Assembly: GCF_900141855.1 (NCBI RefSeq)
Contig: NZ_FQYU01000014.1
Span: forward strand, 1-54,434
Origin: Pseudozobellia thermophila
Lineage (GTDB): Bacteria; Bacteroidota; Bacteroidia; Flavobacteriales; Flavobacteriaceae
DNA: 54,434 nucleotides
Reading direction: 5' to 3'
The notes under the pieces: generated by a model
What the model was told of the DNA's origin: nothing
The model's input: only the letters and a program-made list of their open reading frames with translations
Databases searched by the model: none
Shown: piece by piece, positions 25,970-34,595 of the stretch
Layout of the letters: the number at the start of each line of letters is the position of its first letter
How positions within the stretch are numbered: position 1 is the first letter of the stretch
Position numbers and translations under genes: made by a program

Positions 25970-28198
25970 ATGGGGTATTTTAAGGTCCCGTCCACGGTAT
26001 TCGGGCTTCTTGTCCTCGGTTTTATTCTTTCCTCTACCCTTGCCTTTGCAAACGATTTGGCGACGAGGGGCTACAGTATTATTCCTGCGCCCCAAGAGAT
26101 TTCCCTTAAGGAAAGGGATATCGTGGTAGATGAAAGTTGGGGGGTTCGCTCGGCTATGGCCGATGGAATGGCGTTTAAAAGACTTACTTCGGGAGCCCTT
26201 GAATTTTACGATCTTGCTTTTAAGGGAAATGGAAAGGGAAAAATAGTCCTGAAACTGGTTGCTTCCCCTTTGCTGAAAAAAATAAGTGCGAAACAAGAAG
26301 AGCAGGCCTATCGCTTGGAAATACGGCCCGATCTTATTGTTGTGAGCAGCTCCTCTGAGCAGGGACTGTTTTATGGGGTGCAATCGCTACTTCAGTTGCT
26401 GCGCCCCAGGGAAAACGGCGACCTCGTCGTTCCGGAAGGGCTTATTTCCGATTGGCCGGATTTGGAGCTTCGCGTGATTCATTGGGATACCAAACACCAC
26501 CAAGACCGGATGGAAACCCTAAAGCGATACCTCGATTGGGCCGCTTATTTTAAGGTGAACGCCGTGGCCTTTGAAATTGAGGACAAATACGAATATCCGA
26601 GCCATCCGGTAATCGGAGCCCCGGGGGCATTTACCAAAAGTGAAATGCAGGAAATTACTTCCTATGCATTGGCCCGGTATATTCAATTGATTCCCGTGGT
26701 CCAGGCTCCCTCGCACATGGCCTTCGTGCTAAAGCACAAAGAGTTTGAGCATTTAAAGGCGGATCCGAGAAGCAACTACCATGCCTGTATGTGCGATGAA
26801 GAGGCCATGGATTTGATTTTTGACATGTACCAGGATATGATCGATGCCACCCCGGGGGTAGATTACTTTTTTGTCTCGACCGATGAGGTCTATTATGCGG
26901 GGAGTTGCGGAAAATGCAAGTTTGAATACAATGAGACCAACCGCAGCCAAGCCTGGGTCGATTATGTCAACAGGGTGCATAAGTGGATGGCCAAACGAAA
27001 CCGAAAAATGCTGGCTTGGGTAGAATACCCGCTATTGTCCGAGCATATCGAACAATTGCCTTCGGGCATTATCGATGCCATTATGGGGCCCTACAGGGAC
27101 GAGGTTTGGATTGCCAATGAAAATTCAGCCGGAATCGAGCAATTGGCCTATAGCTCTATGCAAGGTGCCGAACTGCTCTTTCCGAACTATTTTCCTACGG
27201 AGTATCGGAATAAACCGATAGATGGGCGCCTGAAGGATGCTTTTAGAACCATTCCCGACGTTAGGGAAAAGGGGGCGCAATTGATCGGTACTTTTGCGGC
27301 CGCATGGGACGATGCGGGTTTGCACAATGAAACCTTTTGGTTGGGTTGGGCAACCGTTACCCAGTATGGTTGGACCAATGAGGCCCCGTCCCTTGAACAG
27401 AGTACCAACGACTTCTTCAATGTGTTCTATGGTTATAATCGCCCCGAAATGGCAGAGGTGTACAAGCTTCTGGAAAAGGGCGCAAGGTTCTATGAGGCAC
27501 TTTGGGATAGAACCCCCTCAATGGAAAGGGACTCCGCCTTTGGAAGTTCCTATGGGATAAAGCCCTATCGCCTTATGGATTTGACCTTGGAAATGCCGAA
27601 GCTTCCGAGGGTTGACAATTTGCTTGTCGAACCGCGGTTCGGGACCAAATACCAAGACAAGATAGCCCAGGCTCGCGAGTTGATCTCGCAAAATGACCGC
27701 CTGATAAGCCTTTTGTTCTACAGCCTAAGTCGCGTTGGTAGAAACCGATACAATATCGAGGTGCTTTTGTCAATTGCCCGGTTGGAGCGTTACGCCATGA
27801 ATATGGTGTCGAAAATGGCGAAGGCCGAAGATTATTTGCTCGGGGCCGCTAAGGCCACCGAAAAGCAGAAGGCCCTTAATCAACTGGTGGAGGCCTATAA
27901 ATTGGTCGACGAGGTAATGGAAGAGGAAACGAAGGTAAGGGGCGAGCTGACCAGGGTATGGGAAAAAAGCCAATTCGAGAAAGGGCGCAGTGTAGATGGC
28001 AAGCATTTCGTTCACGTTATGGATGATGTAAAAGACCATTTTGCGGACCGCCGTGTAGACCTTGGGTATATGTTTGCTCCCTTTGAAAGAATGGAAATGA
28101 AGCAATGGAAAGGCCAATTAAGGGAACTTATTGATAAATATTCAAAAAAGAACAACCTGGTCATTGACGGAATCCCCGTGGAGCGCTTGGAGGATTGA
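25970..28198 (+). CDS. GH20-like beta-N-acetylhexosaminidase, secreted
   Basis: This exo-enzyme probably removes terminal GlcNAc or GalNAc in the periplasm. The start at 25,970 gives a clean signal peptide (VFGLLVLGFILSSTLAFA). In-frame ATGs at 25,904, 25,913 and 25,937 only lengthen the N-region, so the start is uncertain. Residues about 30-150 form the GH20b-type N-domain (YSIIPAPQEISL, QGLFYGVQSLLQLL). The TIM barrel begins at ELRVIHWDTKHHQDRMETLK. The catalytic Asp-Glu pair is D305-E306 in FFVSTDEVYYAG, whereas GH20 normally has HIGGDE. A C-terminal helical region of about 180 residues follows the barrel. The divergent active-site loop and extra tail suggest an unusual subgroup. Confidence 0.78.
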   Translation: MGYFKVPSTVFGLLVLGFILSSTLAFANDLATRGYSIIPAPQEISLKERDIVVDESWGVRSAMADGMAFKRLTSGALEFYDLAFKGNGKGKIVLKLVASPLLKKISAKQEEQAYRLEIRPDLIVVSSSSEQGLFYGVQSLLQLLRPRENGDLVVPEGLISDWPDLELRVIHWDTKHHQDRMETLKRYLDWAAYFKVNAVAFEIEDKYEYPSHPVIGAPGAFTKSEMQEITSYALARYIQLIPVVQAPSHMAFVLKHKEFEHLKADPRSNYHACMCDEEAMDLIFDMYQDMIDATPGVDYFFVSTDEVYYAGSCGKCKFEYNETNRSQAWVDYVNRVHKWMAKRNRKMLAWVEYPLLSEHIEQLPSGIIDAIMGPYRDEVWIANENSAGIEQLAYSSMQGAELLFPNYFPTEYRNKPIDGRLKDAFRTIPDVREKGAQLIGTFAAAWDDAGLHNETFWLGWATVTQYGWTNEAPSLEQSTNDFFNVFYGYNRPEMAEVYKLLEKGARFYEALWDRTPSMERDSAFGSSYGIKPYRLMDLTLEMPKLPRVDNLLVEPRFGTKYQDKIAQARELISQNDRLISLLFYSLSRVGRNRYNIEVLLSIARLERYAMNMVSKMAKAEDYLLGAAKATEKQKALNQLVEAYKLVDEVMEEETKVRGELTRVWEKSQFEKGRSVDGKHFVHVMDDVKDHFADRRVDLGYMFAPFERMEMKQWKGQLRELIDKYSKKNNLVIDGIPVERLED

Positions 28199-28569
28199 TC
28201 GCTCTTCCCTAAAGCGACCGTGACTTTCGGTCGTTCGGGAAAACCGTGGTCGTCGGGGCCGGGCGTACACGGATGTGCTTTTTTCGGTTTGTGCATGGGC
28301 AAAGGGCTTTGTGCGGACCGCCCGATCGCTATTCGTTGCACCTGATCCTGTCTCGCTAAATTATAGACTTATTCCTTGATCAAGACCTGCTTTTAGTTTT
28401 ATAAAGTCACTGATGGAATCGACCGTTTTTGGGGTTCTATGGTGAAAACCAGTGCCTTATTCTAAGAAAAAATAGTGTTTTCTTGTTTTAAAGGTAACAT
28501 ATCGAAAGATTTTTATATCTTTAAAGAAAGAATACGAAAATATTTTATTTTTATATTATATATAATTTT
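28199..28569. other. intergenic region before agaS
   Basis: This 371-base gap has no convincing gene. CGACCG-TGACTTT-CGGTCG (about 28,215-28,233) forms a short hairpin soon after the GH20 stop. The last 100 bases are very AT-rich, with a -7-like TATCTTTA at 28,516-28,523 and a degenerate AgaR-like box. agaS therefore probably has its own promoter. Confidence 0.45.
28516..28541. promoter_or_regulatory. candidate promoter and AgaR-like box upstream of agaS
   Basis: TATCTTTA (28,516-28,523) resembles the Bacteroidota -7 element TAnnTTTG with a last-base change. The minus strand of 28,521-28,539 reads TTTTCGTATTCTTTCTTTA, which fits the AgaR-like core with about three mismatches. The gene starts at 28,570. 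Evidence is weak because the region is AT-rich. Confidence 0.32.
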
Positions 28570-29748
28570 ATGTCTCAACAATACTTAAAGCTTTCTGAAG
28601 GACATTTGAAATCCAAGGGTGGTATTCATACGGCAAGGGAAATTTGCCAACAGCCTGAAATGTGGCGTGCTACCTATGCGATTTTCGAAGAGCAATGTGG
28701 GGAAGTATCCCGATTTCTTACCGGTTTTTTGGAAAATGAACATGTACAGGTCATTTTGACCGGTGCGGGTACTTCGGCCTATCTCGGGGAAACCTTGACC
28801 GGGGTTTTTCAGAGGAGGTGGGGGGTGTGTTGCAAGGCGGTCTGTACGACCGATATCGTTACCCATCCCAAAAACTATTTTATCAAGTCCAAGCCCACGC
28901 TCTTGATTTCCTTTGCGCGTTCGGGCGATAGTCCCGAAAGCGAGGCTACCATCGCCCTGGCCAGAAAATATTGTAGCCGTCTTTATGAGCTTTCCATTAC
29001 CTGTAATGCCGAAGGCAAGTTGGCCCAGATGGCTTCGGGCAATGGGCGCTCCTATGTTTTTGTATTGCCCCAAAAGACCAATGATAAGTCCTTGGCAATG
29101 ACGAGCTCGTTTTCTTCCATGCTCTTCGCAGGCTTGTTGATTGCCGAATTTAAAAAGGTCGGGCGGCTCGAAAAAATCGTTGATACGGTATGTAGGCTCG
29201 GCGAATATATTCTGGCCAACTACTTGGACGATTTTAAAAAAATAGCGGGTTTTAAGGATGACCGTATGGTCTTTCTCGCTTCGGCACTCCTCTATGGCGT
29301 GGCGCACGAATCCCAATTAAAGCTGCAAGAGCTTACCAACGGCGAGGTTATCGGGGCTTCCGAAACCTTTTTGGGCTTTCGCCACGGGCCAAGGGTGATC
29401 TTAAATAATTCCACTACCGTATTTTACCTGATATCCAATAATCCCTTCGTGGCACAATATGAACTCGATTTTGTATATGCTACCATACACAGTGATTTTT
29501 ACGGGCACTCGATGGCCATCGGATTCGAGGAACAGGTCGAGGGACTGAACTGCGATTGTGTCGTCAAGTTGCCCAAGGAGTTGTCGGACATACCCGAAGA
29601 CTATTTGTCGGTACTCTATGTGCTCCCCGCCCAAATCATAGGATTCTATAAATCATTGAATTACGGACTGTCCCCTGATGCGCCCTCCAGCAACGGTACC
29701 ATATCGCGTGTGGTACAGGGGGTAAGGATTTATGATATTCAAGATTGA
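28570..29748 (+). CDS. agaS: SIS-domain D-galactosamine-6-phosphate deaminase/isomerase
   Basis: AgaS converts GalN-6-P to tagatose-6-P with release of ammonia, the GalNAc counterpart of NagB. The 392 residues fit AgaS. Two SIS sugar-isomerase domains are seen: the first with VILTGAGTSAYLGETL (about 60-75) and LLISFARSGDSPESEAT (about 115-131), the second from about 230 on with HESQLKLQELTNGEVIG and GFRHGPRVIL. The opening GGIHTAREICQQPEMW is typical for AgaS. It is followed after 29 bases by the GH88 gene. The PfkB kinase and aldolase across susC complete the pathway. This gene is the strongest evidence that the locus handles N-acetylgalactosamine. Confidence 0.88.
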   Translation: MSQQYLKLSEGHLKSKGGIHTAREICQQPEMWRATYAIFEEQCGEVSRFLTGFLENEHVQVILTGAGTSAYLGETLTGVFQRRWGVCCKAVCTTDIVTHPKNYFIKSKPTLLISFARSGDSPESEATIALARKYCSRLYELSITCNAEGKLAQMASGNGRSYVFVLPQKTNDKSLAMTSSFSSMLFAGLLIAEFKKVGRLEKIVDTVCRLGEYILANYLDDFKKIAGFKDDRMVFLASALLYGVAHESQLKLQELTNGEVIGASETFLGFRHGPRVILNNSTTVFYLISNNPFVAQYELDFVYATIHSDFYGHSMAIGFEEQVEGLNCDCVVKLPKELSDIPEDYLSVLYVLPAQIIGFYKSLNYGLSPDAPSSNGTISRVVQGVRIYDIQD

Positions 29749-29777
29749 ATTGTTCCACTTGAAGTAAATTAGTACAA

Positions 29778-31028
29778 ATGGATAAGATCAAATTTGCGGT
29801 TGCAACACTTTCGATGGCCTTGCTCGTCATTTGTCTCGCTTGTTCCGATGGCGGGGCCTGCTTGGATGATAAGACCCGATCCCTCATAACGGAGCCCTAC
29901 GGGCAAATACTGGAAGACTCCAAAGACCTTACCCAAATTCCCCGTTCCGTAAATGCGGATGGGGATTTAAGGTATACGGGAATCTATGGGTGGACCAGTG
30001 GGTTTTTCCCGGGCAACCTGTGGTATATCCATAGGCTGACCGGAGACCCGAAGTGGAAGGAGGAAGCGATCAAATGGACGGAGGCATTGGACAGTGTACA
30101 GTACTATGGCGATGACCACGATATCGGCTTTATGATCAATTGTAGCTATGGGAATGCCTTGGAGGTGGCCGAAAACGAATACTATAAGCAGGTTATGGTC
30201 CAAAGTGCAAAGACATTGTCGGGCAGGTACGACCCCAAGGTAAAAAGTATCAAGTCTTGGAATTATAAGAAATCCTGGGACCGGATGACGGAATGGTTCT
30301 TTCCCGTGATAATTGATAATATGATGAACTTGGAGCTGATGTTCAAGGCATCGGAAATAAGTGGCGATACCACCTATTCGAATATTGCCGTTCAACATGC
30401 CCTGACCACAATGAAGAACCATTACCGCGAGGATTTTTCGAGTTTTCACGTGGTGAACTACGACACCATTTCCGGAAAGGTGTTGGACAGGGGCACAAAC
30501 CAAGGCTTTTCCGATCAATCGTCCTGGGCGAGGGGACAGGCCTGGGGACTGTATGGCTTTATCATTTGCTATCGCTATACCAAGGATGAAAAATTCCTGG
30601 ATTTTGCCGAGCAAATAGCGAACTACATTTTAACCCACCCCAATCTACCGGACGATAAAATTCCTTATTGGGACTTTAATGCCAATGATCCCGACTATGT
30701 ACCGGAATGGGATTATGATCCCTCGGCCTACCGGACCATTCCCAGGGATGTGTCCGCGGCTGCAATAACCGCTTCCGCATTGTACGAATTGGCCCACTAT
30801 TCCGATAAAAAGAAGGATTTTTATACCGAAGCGGCCGATGGGATGCTCGCATCCCTCATGTCTCCAACGTATTTGGCGGCCTCCAGGGGTACGGAATACT
30901 TTATACTCGACCATAGCGTGGGTAGCATTCCCCATGGGGCCGAACTCGATGTGCCTTTGGTATATGCCGATTACTATTTCTTGGAAGCCCTTTTAAGAAA
31001 ATGCCACGGGGTTTCCTTTGACCGGTAG
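29778..31028 (+). CDS. GH88 unsaturated glucuronyl hydrolase, lipoprotein
   Basis: This enzyme removes a 4,5-unsaturated uronic acid from the non-reducing end of lyase products by hydration. The leader ends in a lipobox (VICLAC, Cys22), so the enzyme is a periplasm-facing lipoprotein. GH88 motifs include YTGIYGWTSGFFPGNLWY (about 66-83), DDHDIGFM with D115 and PVIIDNMMNLEL with D180, the two aspartates matching the catalytic pair of Bacillus UGL. SSWARGQAWGLYGF and ILDHSVGSIPHGAELDVP follow, as in the family. It sits directly after agaS, so the likely substrate is an unsaturated uronyl-hexosamine disaccharide of chondroitin or hyaluronan type. The lyase that would make it is not recognised in the window. 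Confidence 0.9.
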   Translation: MDKIKFAVATLSMALLVICLACSDGGACLDDKTRSLITEPYGQILEDSKDLTQIPRSVNADGDLRYTGIYGWTSGFFPGNLWYIHRLTGDPKWKEEAIKWTEALDSVQYYGDDHDIGFMINCSYGNALEVAENEYYKQVMVQSAKTLSGRYDPKVKSIKSWNYKKSWDRMTEWFFPVIIDNMMNLELMFKASEISGDTTYSNIAVQHALTTMKNHYREDFSSFHVVNYDTISGKVLDRGTNQGFSDQSSWARGQAWGLYGFIICYRYTKDEKFLDFAEQIANYILTHPNLPDDKIPYWDFNANDPDYVPEWDYDPSAYRTIPRDVSAAAITASALYELAHYSDKKKDFYTEAADGMLASLMSPTYLAASRGTEYFILDHSVGSIPHGAELDVPLVYADYYFLEALLRKCHGVSFDR

Positions 31029-31076
31029 TGGAGGCGGTTAAAACTTAAGCCGGGGCTGTCCCATCAGCTAATCGGC

Positions 31077-32018
31077 CTATTCCTTGTCCTCGATCCATAC
31101 GGGTTTCGTGGTCGACTTGTGCTCCCGTCCGATGATGGATCCGTACAATTCCGGTCTTCTCGCATTTTTATAACGGTATCCACCGGCCAAGGTAAGTTTG
31201 TCCTTGGTAAGGGTGGCCGTGGCAATTTGCTTGTCAAAATCCTGTATTTCGGCAAGCACCTCCCCGTAAGGGTCAAGAATCATTGAATTTCCGTTTTTTA
31301 AATGTTCGCCATCGTAGCCTATGGGGTTGGTAAAGGCATAGTACACCCCATTGTCATAGGCCCGGGCCGGTAACCAACGCATGAGCCATCCCCTGCCTTT
31401 CGGGCCATTGAACTCCCGTCGCAGTGAAACGGGGTCCTTGGTCCTGTTTTGCCAATAGCGGTCTTCCACAAAGCCGCGTCCGGGCATGGGGGAAGGGGTG
31501 CATCCCGTTACGTGGGGCGCGAATATCACTTCGGCCCCCAACAATGCGGTCGCCCTAACGTTTTCGATAATGTTGTTGTCGTAGCATATTAAAATACCAC
31601 ATTTCCAACCTAAGAGCTCAAATACCACATATGCCTCGCCTGCCGACATATAGGGACTGATAAAGGGGTGGAGCTTTCTGTATTTGGCTACCATCTCGCC
31701 CTGGTGTACACAGATGTACGTATTGTACAGGGCCTCATTGTCGATTTCGACCAGACCGGCGAGGATGGCGATGTCGTATTGCTTCGAGATTTCGATCAAT
31801 CTTTGGGTGCTTCCACCAAAAGGTACGGGCTCGGCCAGGTTTTTTATTTCGGCCAGACTTAGGTTTTTGGTGTAGGTGTAGGCGGTTACCGACATTTCGT
31901 GAAAACTGATCACATCGGCCCCCTCGGCTTTCGCCCTTTGGGTCAGCTCTTCTATGATGGAAAGGTTGTAATCTTTGTCCCCGTCCTTGGGCTCAAATTG
32001 GGCTACGGCTAATTTCAT
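31077..32018 (-). CDS. carbon-nitrogen hydrolase (nitrilase family)
   Basis: This 313-residue cytosolic amidase/nitrilase-fold enzyme has the complete catalytic triad: E41 in SFHEMSVTAY, K115 in YRKLHPFISP and C145 in GILICYDNNI. No signal peptide is present. Family members hydrolyse carbamoyl or acyl amides (N-carbamoylputrescine, beta-ureidopropionate) or omega-amides. The gene lies alone on the minus strand, tail to tail with the GH88 gene and divergent from the FG-GAP lipoprotein gene. Its place inside an amino-sugar locus suggests hydrolysis of an N-acyl or amide group on a breakdown product, but this is inference. It could equally be a housekeeping amidase. Confidence 0.85.
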   Translation of the reverse strand: MKLAVAQFEPKDGDKDYNLSIIEELTQRAKAEGADVISFHEMSVTAYTYTKNLSLAEIKNLAEPVPFGGSTQRLIEISKQYDIAILAGLVEIDNEALYNTYICVHQGEMVAKYRKLHPFISPYMSAGEAYVVFELLGWKCGILICYDNNIIENVRATALLGAEVIFAPHVTGCTPSPMPGRGFVEDRYWQNRTKDPVSLRREFNGPKGRGWLMRWLPARAYDNGVYYAFTNPIGYDGEHLKNGNSMILDPYGEVLAEIQDFDKQIATATLTKDKLTLAGGYRYKNARRPELYGSIIGREHKSTTKPVWIEDKE

Positions 32019-32155
32019 TGCTTATAGTGGTTTTTTTGCTGTTCCGAACAAAGCTGTCCCTTGGGTGCTTAAAGGCTTTCCTCGGAAATTATAATATGAT
32101 TTTGCAATTAAAAATAACACTTATTCGTCTAATTAAGAAAAATAACGTAAATATT

Positions 32156-32185
32156 TAAATTTCATTTCATTTCTTTTTATCTTTG
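32156..32185 (+). promoter_or_regulatory. Bacteroidota promoter with overlapping AgaR-like operator
   Basis: TATCTTTG (32,178-32,185) is a perfect TAnnTTTG -7 element. Directly upstream, 32,156-32,179 reads TAAA followed by TTTCATTTCATTTCTTTTTA. As I recall the published 24-base E. coli AgaR operator consensus, this fits at 23 of 24 positions. The box would fill the spacer between the -33 and -7 elements, the best place for a repressor. The promoter points right, toward the FG-GAP lipoprotein gene at 32,324, leaving a leader of about 130 bases. The minus-strand nitrilase gene (start 32,018) may also be affected. Confidence 0.6.
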
Positions 32186-32323
32186 ATAGAAATGGTATTG
32201 CCTAAATAAACGCTTGTCTTTTGAGGAAGTGGAAGGCTTTGGGCTTTGCTTTCGCCCACCTTTGTATGGCGGGCAAAGGCAGGGCGATCCGTTTATACGC
32301 GAATTAATTAAACCTAAAGATAT

Positions 32324-33586
32324 ATGAAAGCTTATAGTGTCCGCTTTTGGGTGATGGCCGCTTTGTTCCTGGCCGCATGCAAGAACCAACAACCCGTCGA
32401 AAAGGCGAAGTCCCTACCTATTGGAGAGGAAATGTTCGATCACCACTACATATCCCGCGACATGCCCGGCAATGCCGATTGGGGCTACGGGGGTTCGGTG
32501 AGTTCGGACTTCGATAATGATGGCGACCCCGATTATGCCGTATCCTGTGCCGAAGGCTTTTTTTGGTTTGAAAACGCGGACAACGATAGCCTTTGGGCCA
32601 GTCATAAAATAGGGGAGCTCGCCATCCGCCATCTGGGTGCGGCTACCTTCGACGTCGATAACGATGGTTGGAGCGATGTGATCATCGGAAATACGTGGTA
32701 TAGAAATACCCACAGTCCAAGGGAAGAGGAGTTTGAGCCCTATGTTTTTGACGAGGCCATCGATTCCAATATCCACGATATCGTAATGGTCGATATCGAT
32801 GGGGACGGTAAGGAGGAGATGGTGCTGACAGGGGAAGGGGAAGGCGTGTTTTGGTATGAAATACCCGAAAACCCGACTGAAACCGCGAATTGGGAGAAGT
32901 TCGTCGTTACCTTGGACGTGCTAAGGGACAAGGACCATATCCACGCCGGGTTTTATCCCAATGGAATCGGGGATCTCGATGGCGACGGCGACAAGGATTT
33001 GGTTTTGCCCGATAGATGGATGGAGAATGTAAAGGGCGACGGGAAGGAATGGAAAAAACATCCGATACCCTTTGGCAAAAGAGGGCCTTACGGACTTTCG
33101 GCCAGAAGCTGGATCGTTGATTTGGACCAGGATGGCGATAACGATATTGTTATGACCGACTGCGACCAACAGGCTTCAAGGGCCGCATGGCTCGAAAACA
33201 ATGGGGAGGTTTCGCCTACGTTTACCGCCCATTTTTTACCGATGACGGCCACTGGGATCAGGGGCTCCTTTCATTCCCTTTTTGTGGGGGACTTCGACGA
33301 TGATGGCGACTTGGATATCTTTACCTGCGACCAGGAAGATAGAACCCTCTTGCCCGAAGGGGCTTCGCCCCGATGGTACATTTGGGAAAATATAGGGGGC
33401 AATGGTGTTGTGAAGTTTGAGGAACGGGTTATACTCGACAAAAGATTGGGAGGGCACGATGCCCTTGTCTTGGACGTGGACGGCGATGGGGACCTCGACA
33501 TCCTATCGAAAGTATGGAACCTATGGCCCGATAATGCAAACAAGGGGCTCGAGCACGTAGATTATTTGGAAAACAAACATAAATAA
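32324..33586 (+). CDS. FG-GAP/VCBS-repeat lipoprotein
   Basis: The 420-residue protein has a lipobox leader (WVMAALFLAACKNQ). Almost all the rest is a beta-propeller of FG-GAP/VCBS repeats with DxDxDG calcium-binding loops: SSDFDNDGDPDYAV, TFDVDNDGWSDVII, MVDIDGDGKEEMVL, IGDLDGDGDKDLVL, IVDLDQDGDNDIVM, VGDFDDDGDLDIFT and LDVDGDGDLDIL. Seven or so repeats suggest a single propeller. It lacks the N-terminal sandwich of the 686-residue protein at 14,426. Such proteins bind glycans or act as enzymes of unrecognised families. The promoter 140 bases upstream carries the best AgaR-like box in the window, tying it to the GalNAc branch. Confidence 0.82.
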   Translation: MKAYSVRFWVMAALFLAACKNQQPVEKAKSLPIGEEMFDHHYISRDMPGNADWGYGGSVSSDFDNDGDPDYAVSCAEGFFWFENADNDSLWASHKIGELAIRHLGAATFDVDNDGWSDVIIGNTWYRNTHSPREEEFEPYVFDEAIDSNIHDIVMVDIDGDGKEEMVLTGEGEGVFWYEIPENPTETANWEKFVVTLDVLRDKDHIHAGFYPNGIGDLDGDGDKDLVLPDRWMENVKGDGKEWKKHPIPFGKRGPYGLSARSWIVDLDQDGDNDIVMTDCDQQASRAAWLENNGEVSPTFTAHFLPMTATGIRGSFHSLFVGDFDDDGDLDIFTCDQEDRTLLPEGASPRWYIWENIGGNGVVKFEERVILDKRLGGHDALVLDVDGDGDLDILSKVWNLWPDNANKGLEHVDYLENKHK

Positions 33587-33604
33587 ATACTGGATTTTCA
33601 CGGT

Positions 33605-33632
33605 TTACCGGGGCGACTTCACTTTGCCCCGC
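33605..33632. terminator. possible convergent terminator hairpin
   Basis: GGGGC at about 33,609 and GCCCC at about 33,626 form a short 5-bp GC stem between the convergent FG-GAP and EamA genes. There is no clear T-run. Weak evidence. Confidence 0.25.
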
Positions 33633-33663
33633 TTGGGAAGCTCCCGCCATGGAGGCTAATGGG

Positions 33664-34560
33664 CTATTGTTCGTTATCGTCGGCCGTTTTTATTTCGGCC
33701 ATGACCATGAGCACGGAAGCTATAATGGCCAATACGATGCCGCCAATGATGATGGGGTGGGGCACGACGGAGTAAATGGCCAATGAGATCACTACGGTCA
33801 AAACCGGGGAAAGTGCCGTGGTCATCGGAGCTACTATAATGGCCTTTCCGTAGCGGAAGGCGTAGACCAGGAACAAGACCCCAAAGGCGTTTAGCGATTG
33901 AACACCGATCGACAGCAATAGTCCGTCGTTCTCCCAGTTTACGGTTTCGCTAAAGTCCGTCATATATAAGGCTGCCGGGGCCAGTACGATCGACGATAGC
34001 ATCATGTAAAAAAAGATGCTTTCGGCCTTCATCGATTGGTTGGCAAAGCGCATTACATACCCTTGTGTTCCCCAGGTGAGCAAGGGTATAACGGTAAGCA
34101 GTATCCATAGGTATCCGGTAACGGATCCGTTTTCGGCCGGTTGGTACGAAAGGGCCAAAATGGCTATTAGGGCAATGGCGATGCCCAGCCATCCTATAAG
34201 CTTTGTCCGTTCCCTTAAAAACAGGATCGCCAGTAAAATGGTGACCACGGGGGTCAACGACAGTATGGGAAAAACAAGGTAGGCCGGTGCGATCTTTAAG
34301 ACCATAAAAAGGACCAATTGTCCCGAAGCCCCCAATAGGCCGACGGTCATACCCAAAAAGATCGACTTTTTGTCGTTGTCCAATTTCCAATTGTTGATTT
34401 TCAGGGCGATCAGGGCGGCAGGAACCATGGTCAATGCCCAAACGATATACCCAAAGGTGGCGGGAAACCCGTTCTTTTCGGGAATCTCTACCAAGGCCCC
34501 CCAGATTCCTAAAAAGATGACGTGTAGAACGACAAAATATTTCCAATTCCTTGTTTTCAT
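33664..34560 (-). CDS. EamA/DMT family transporter
   Basis: This inner-membrane protein of about 298 residues has ten predicted transmembrane segments in two repeats of five, the normal EamA layout. The ATG at 34,560 (KTRNWKYFVVLHVIFLGIWG) is used; a further upstream in-frame start would overlap the S9 peptidase region and adds no membrane segment. Segments include GMTVGLLGASGQLVLFMVLK, FPILSLTPVVTILLAILFL and the C-terminal PIIIGGIVLAIIASVLMVMA. DMT transporters export or import small metabolites such as amino acids or sugars. It follows the S9 peptidase gene by 35 bases on the same strand, so an export or uptake role for peptide-derived amino acids is possible but unproven. Confidence 0.85.
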   Translation of the reverse strand: MKTRNWKYFVVLHVIFLGIWGALVEIPEKNGFPATFGYIVWALTMVPAALIALKINNWKLDNDKKSIFLGMTVGLLGASGQLVLFMVLKIAPAYLVFPILSLTPVVTILLAILFLRERTKLIGWLGIAIALIAILALSYQPAENGSVTGYLWILLTVIPLLTWGTQGYVMRFANQSMKAESIFFYMMLSSIVLAPAALYMTDFSETVNWENDGLLLSIGVQSLNAFGVLFLVYAFRYGKAIIVAPMTTALSPVLTVVISLAIYSVVPHPIIIGGIVLAIIASVLMVMAEIKTADDNEQ

Positions 34561-34595
34561 GATGTATTGAATAAGTTGGTTTGTAATGGGTGTTT

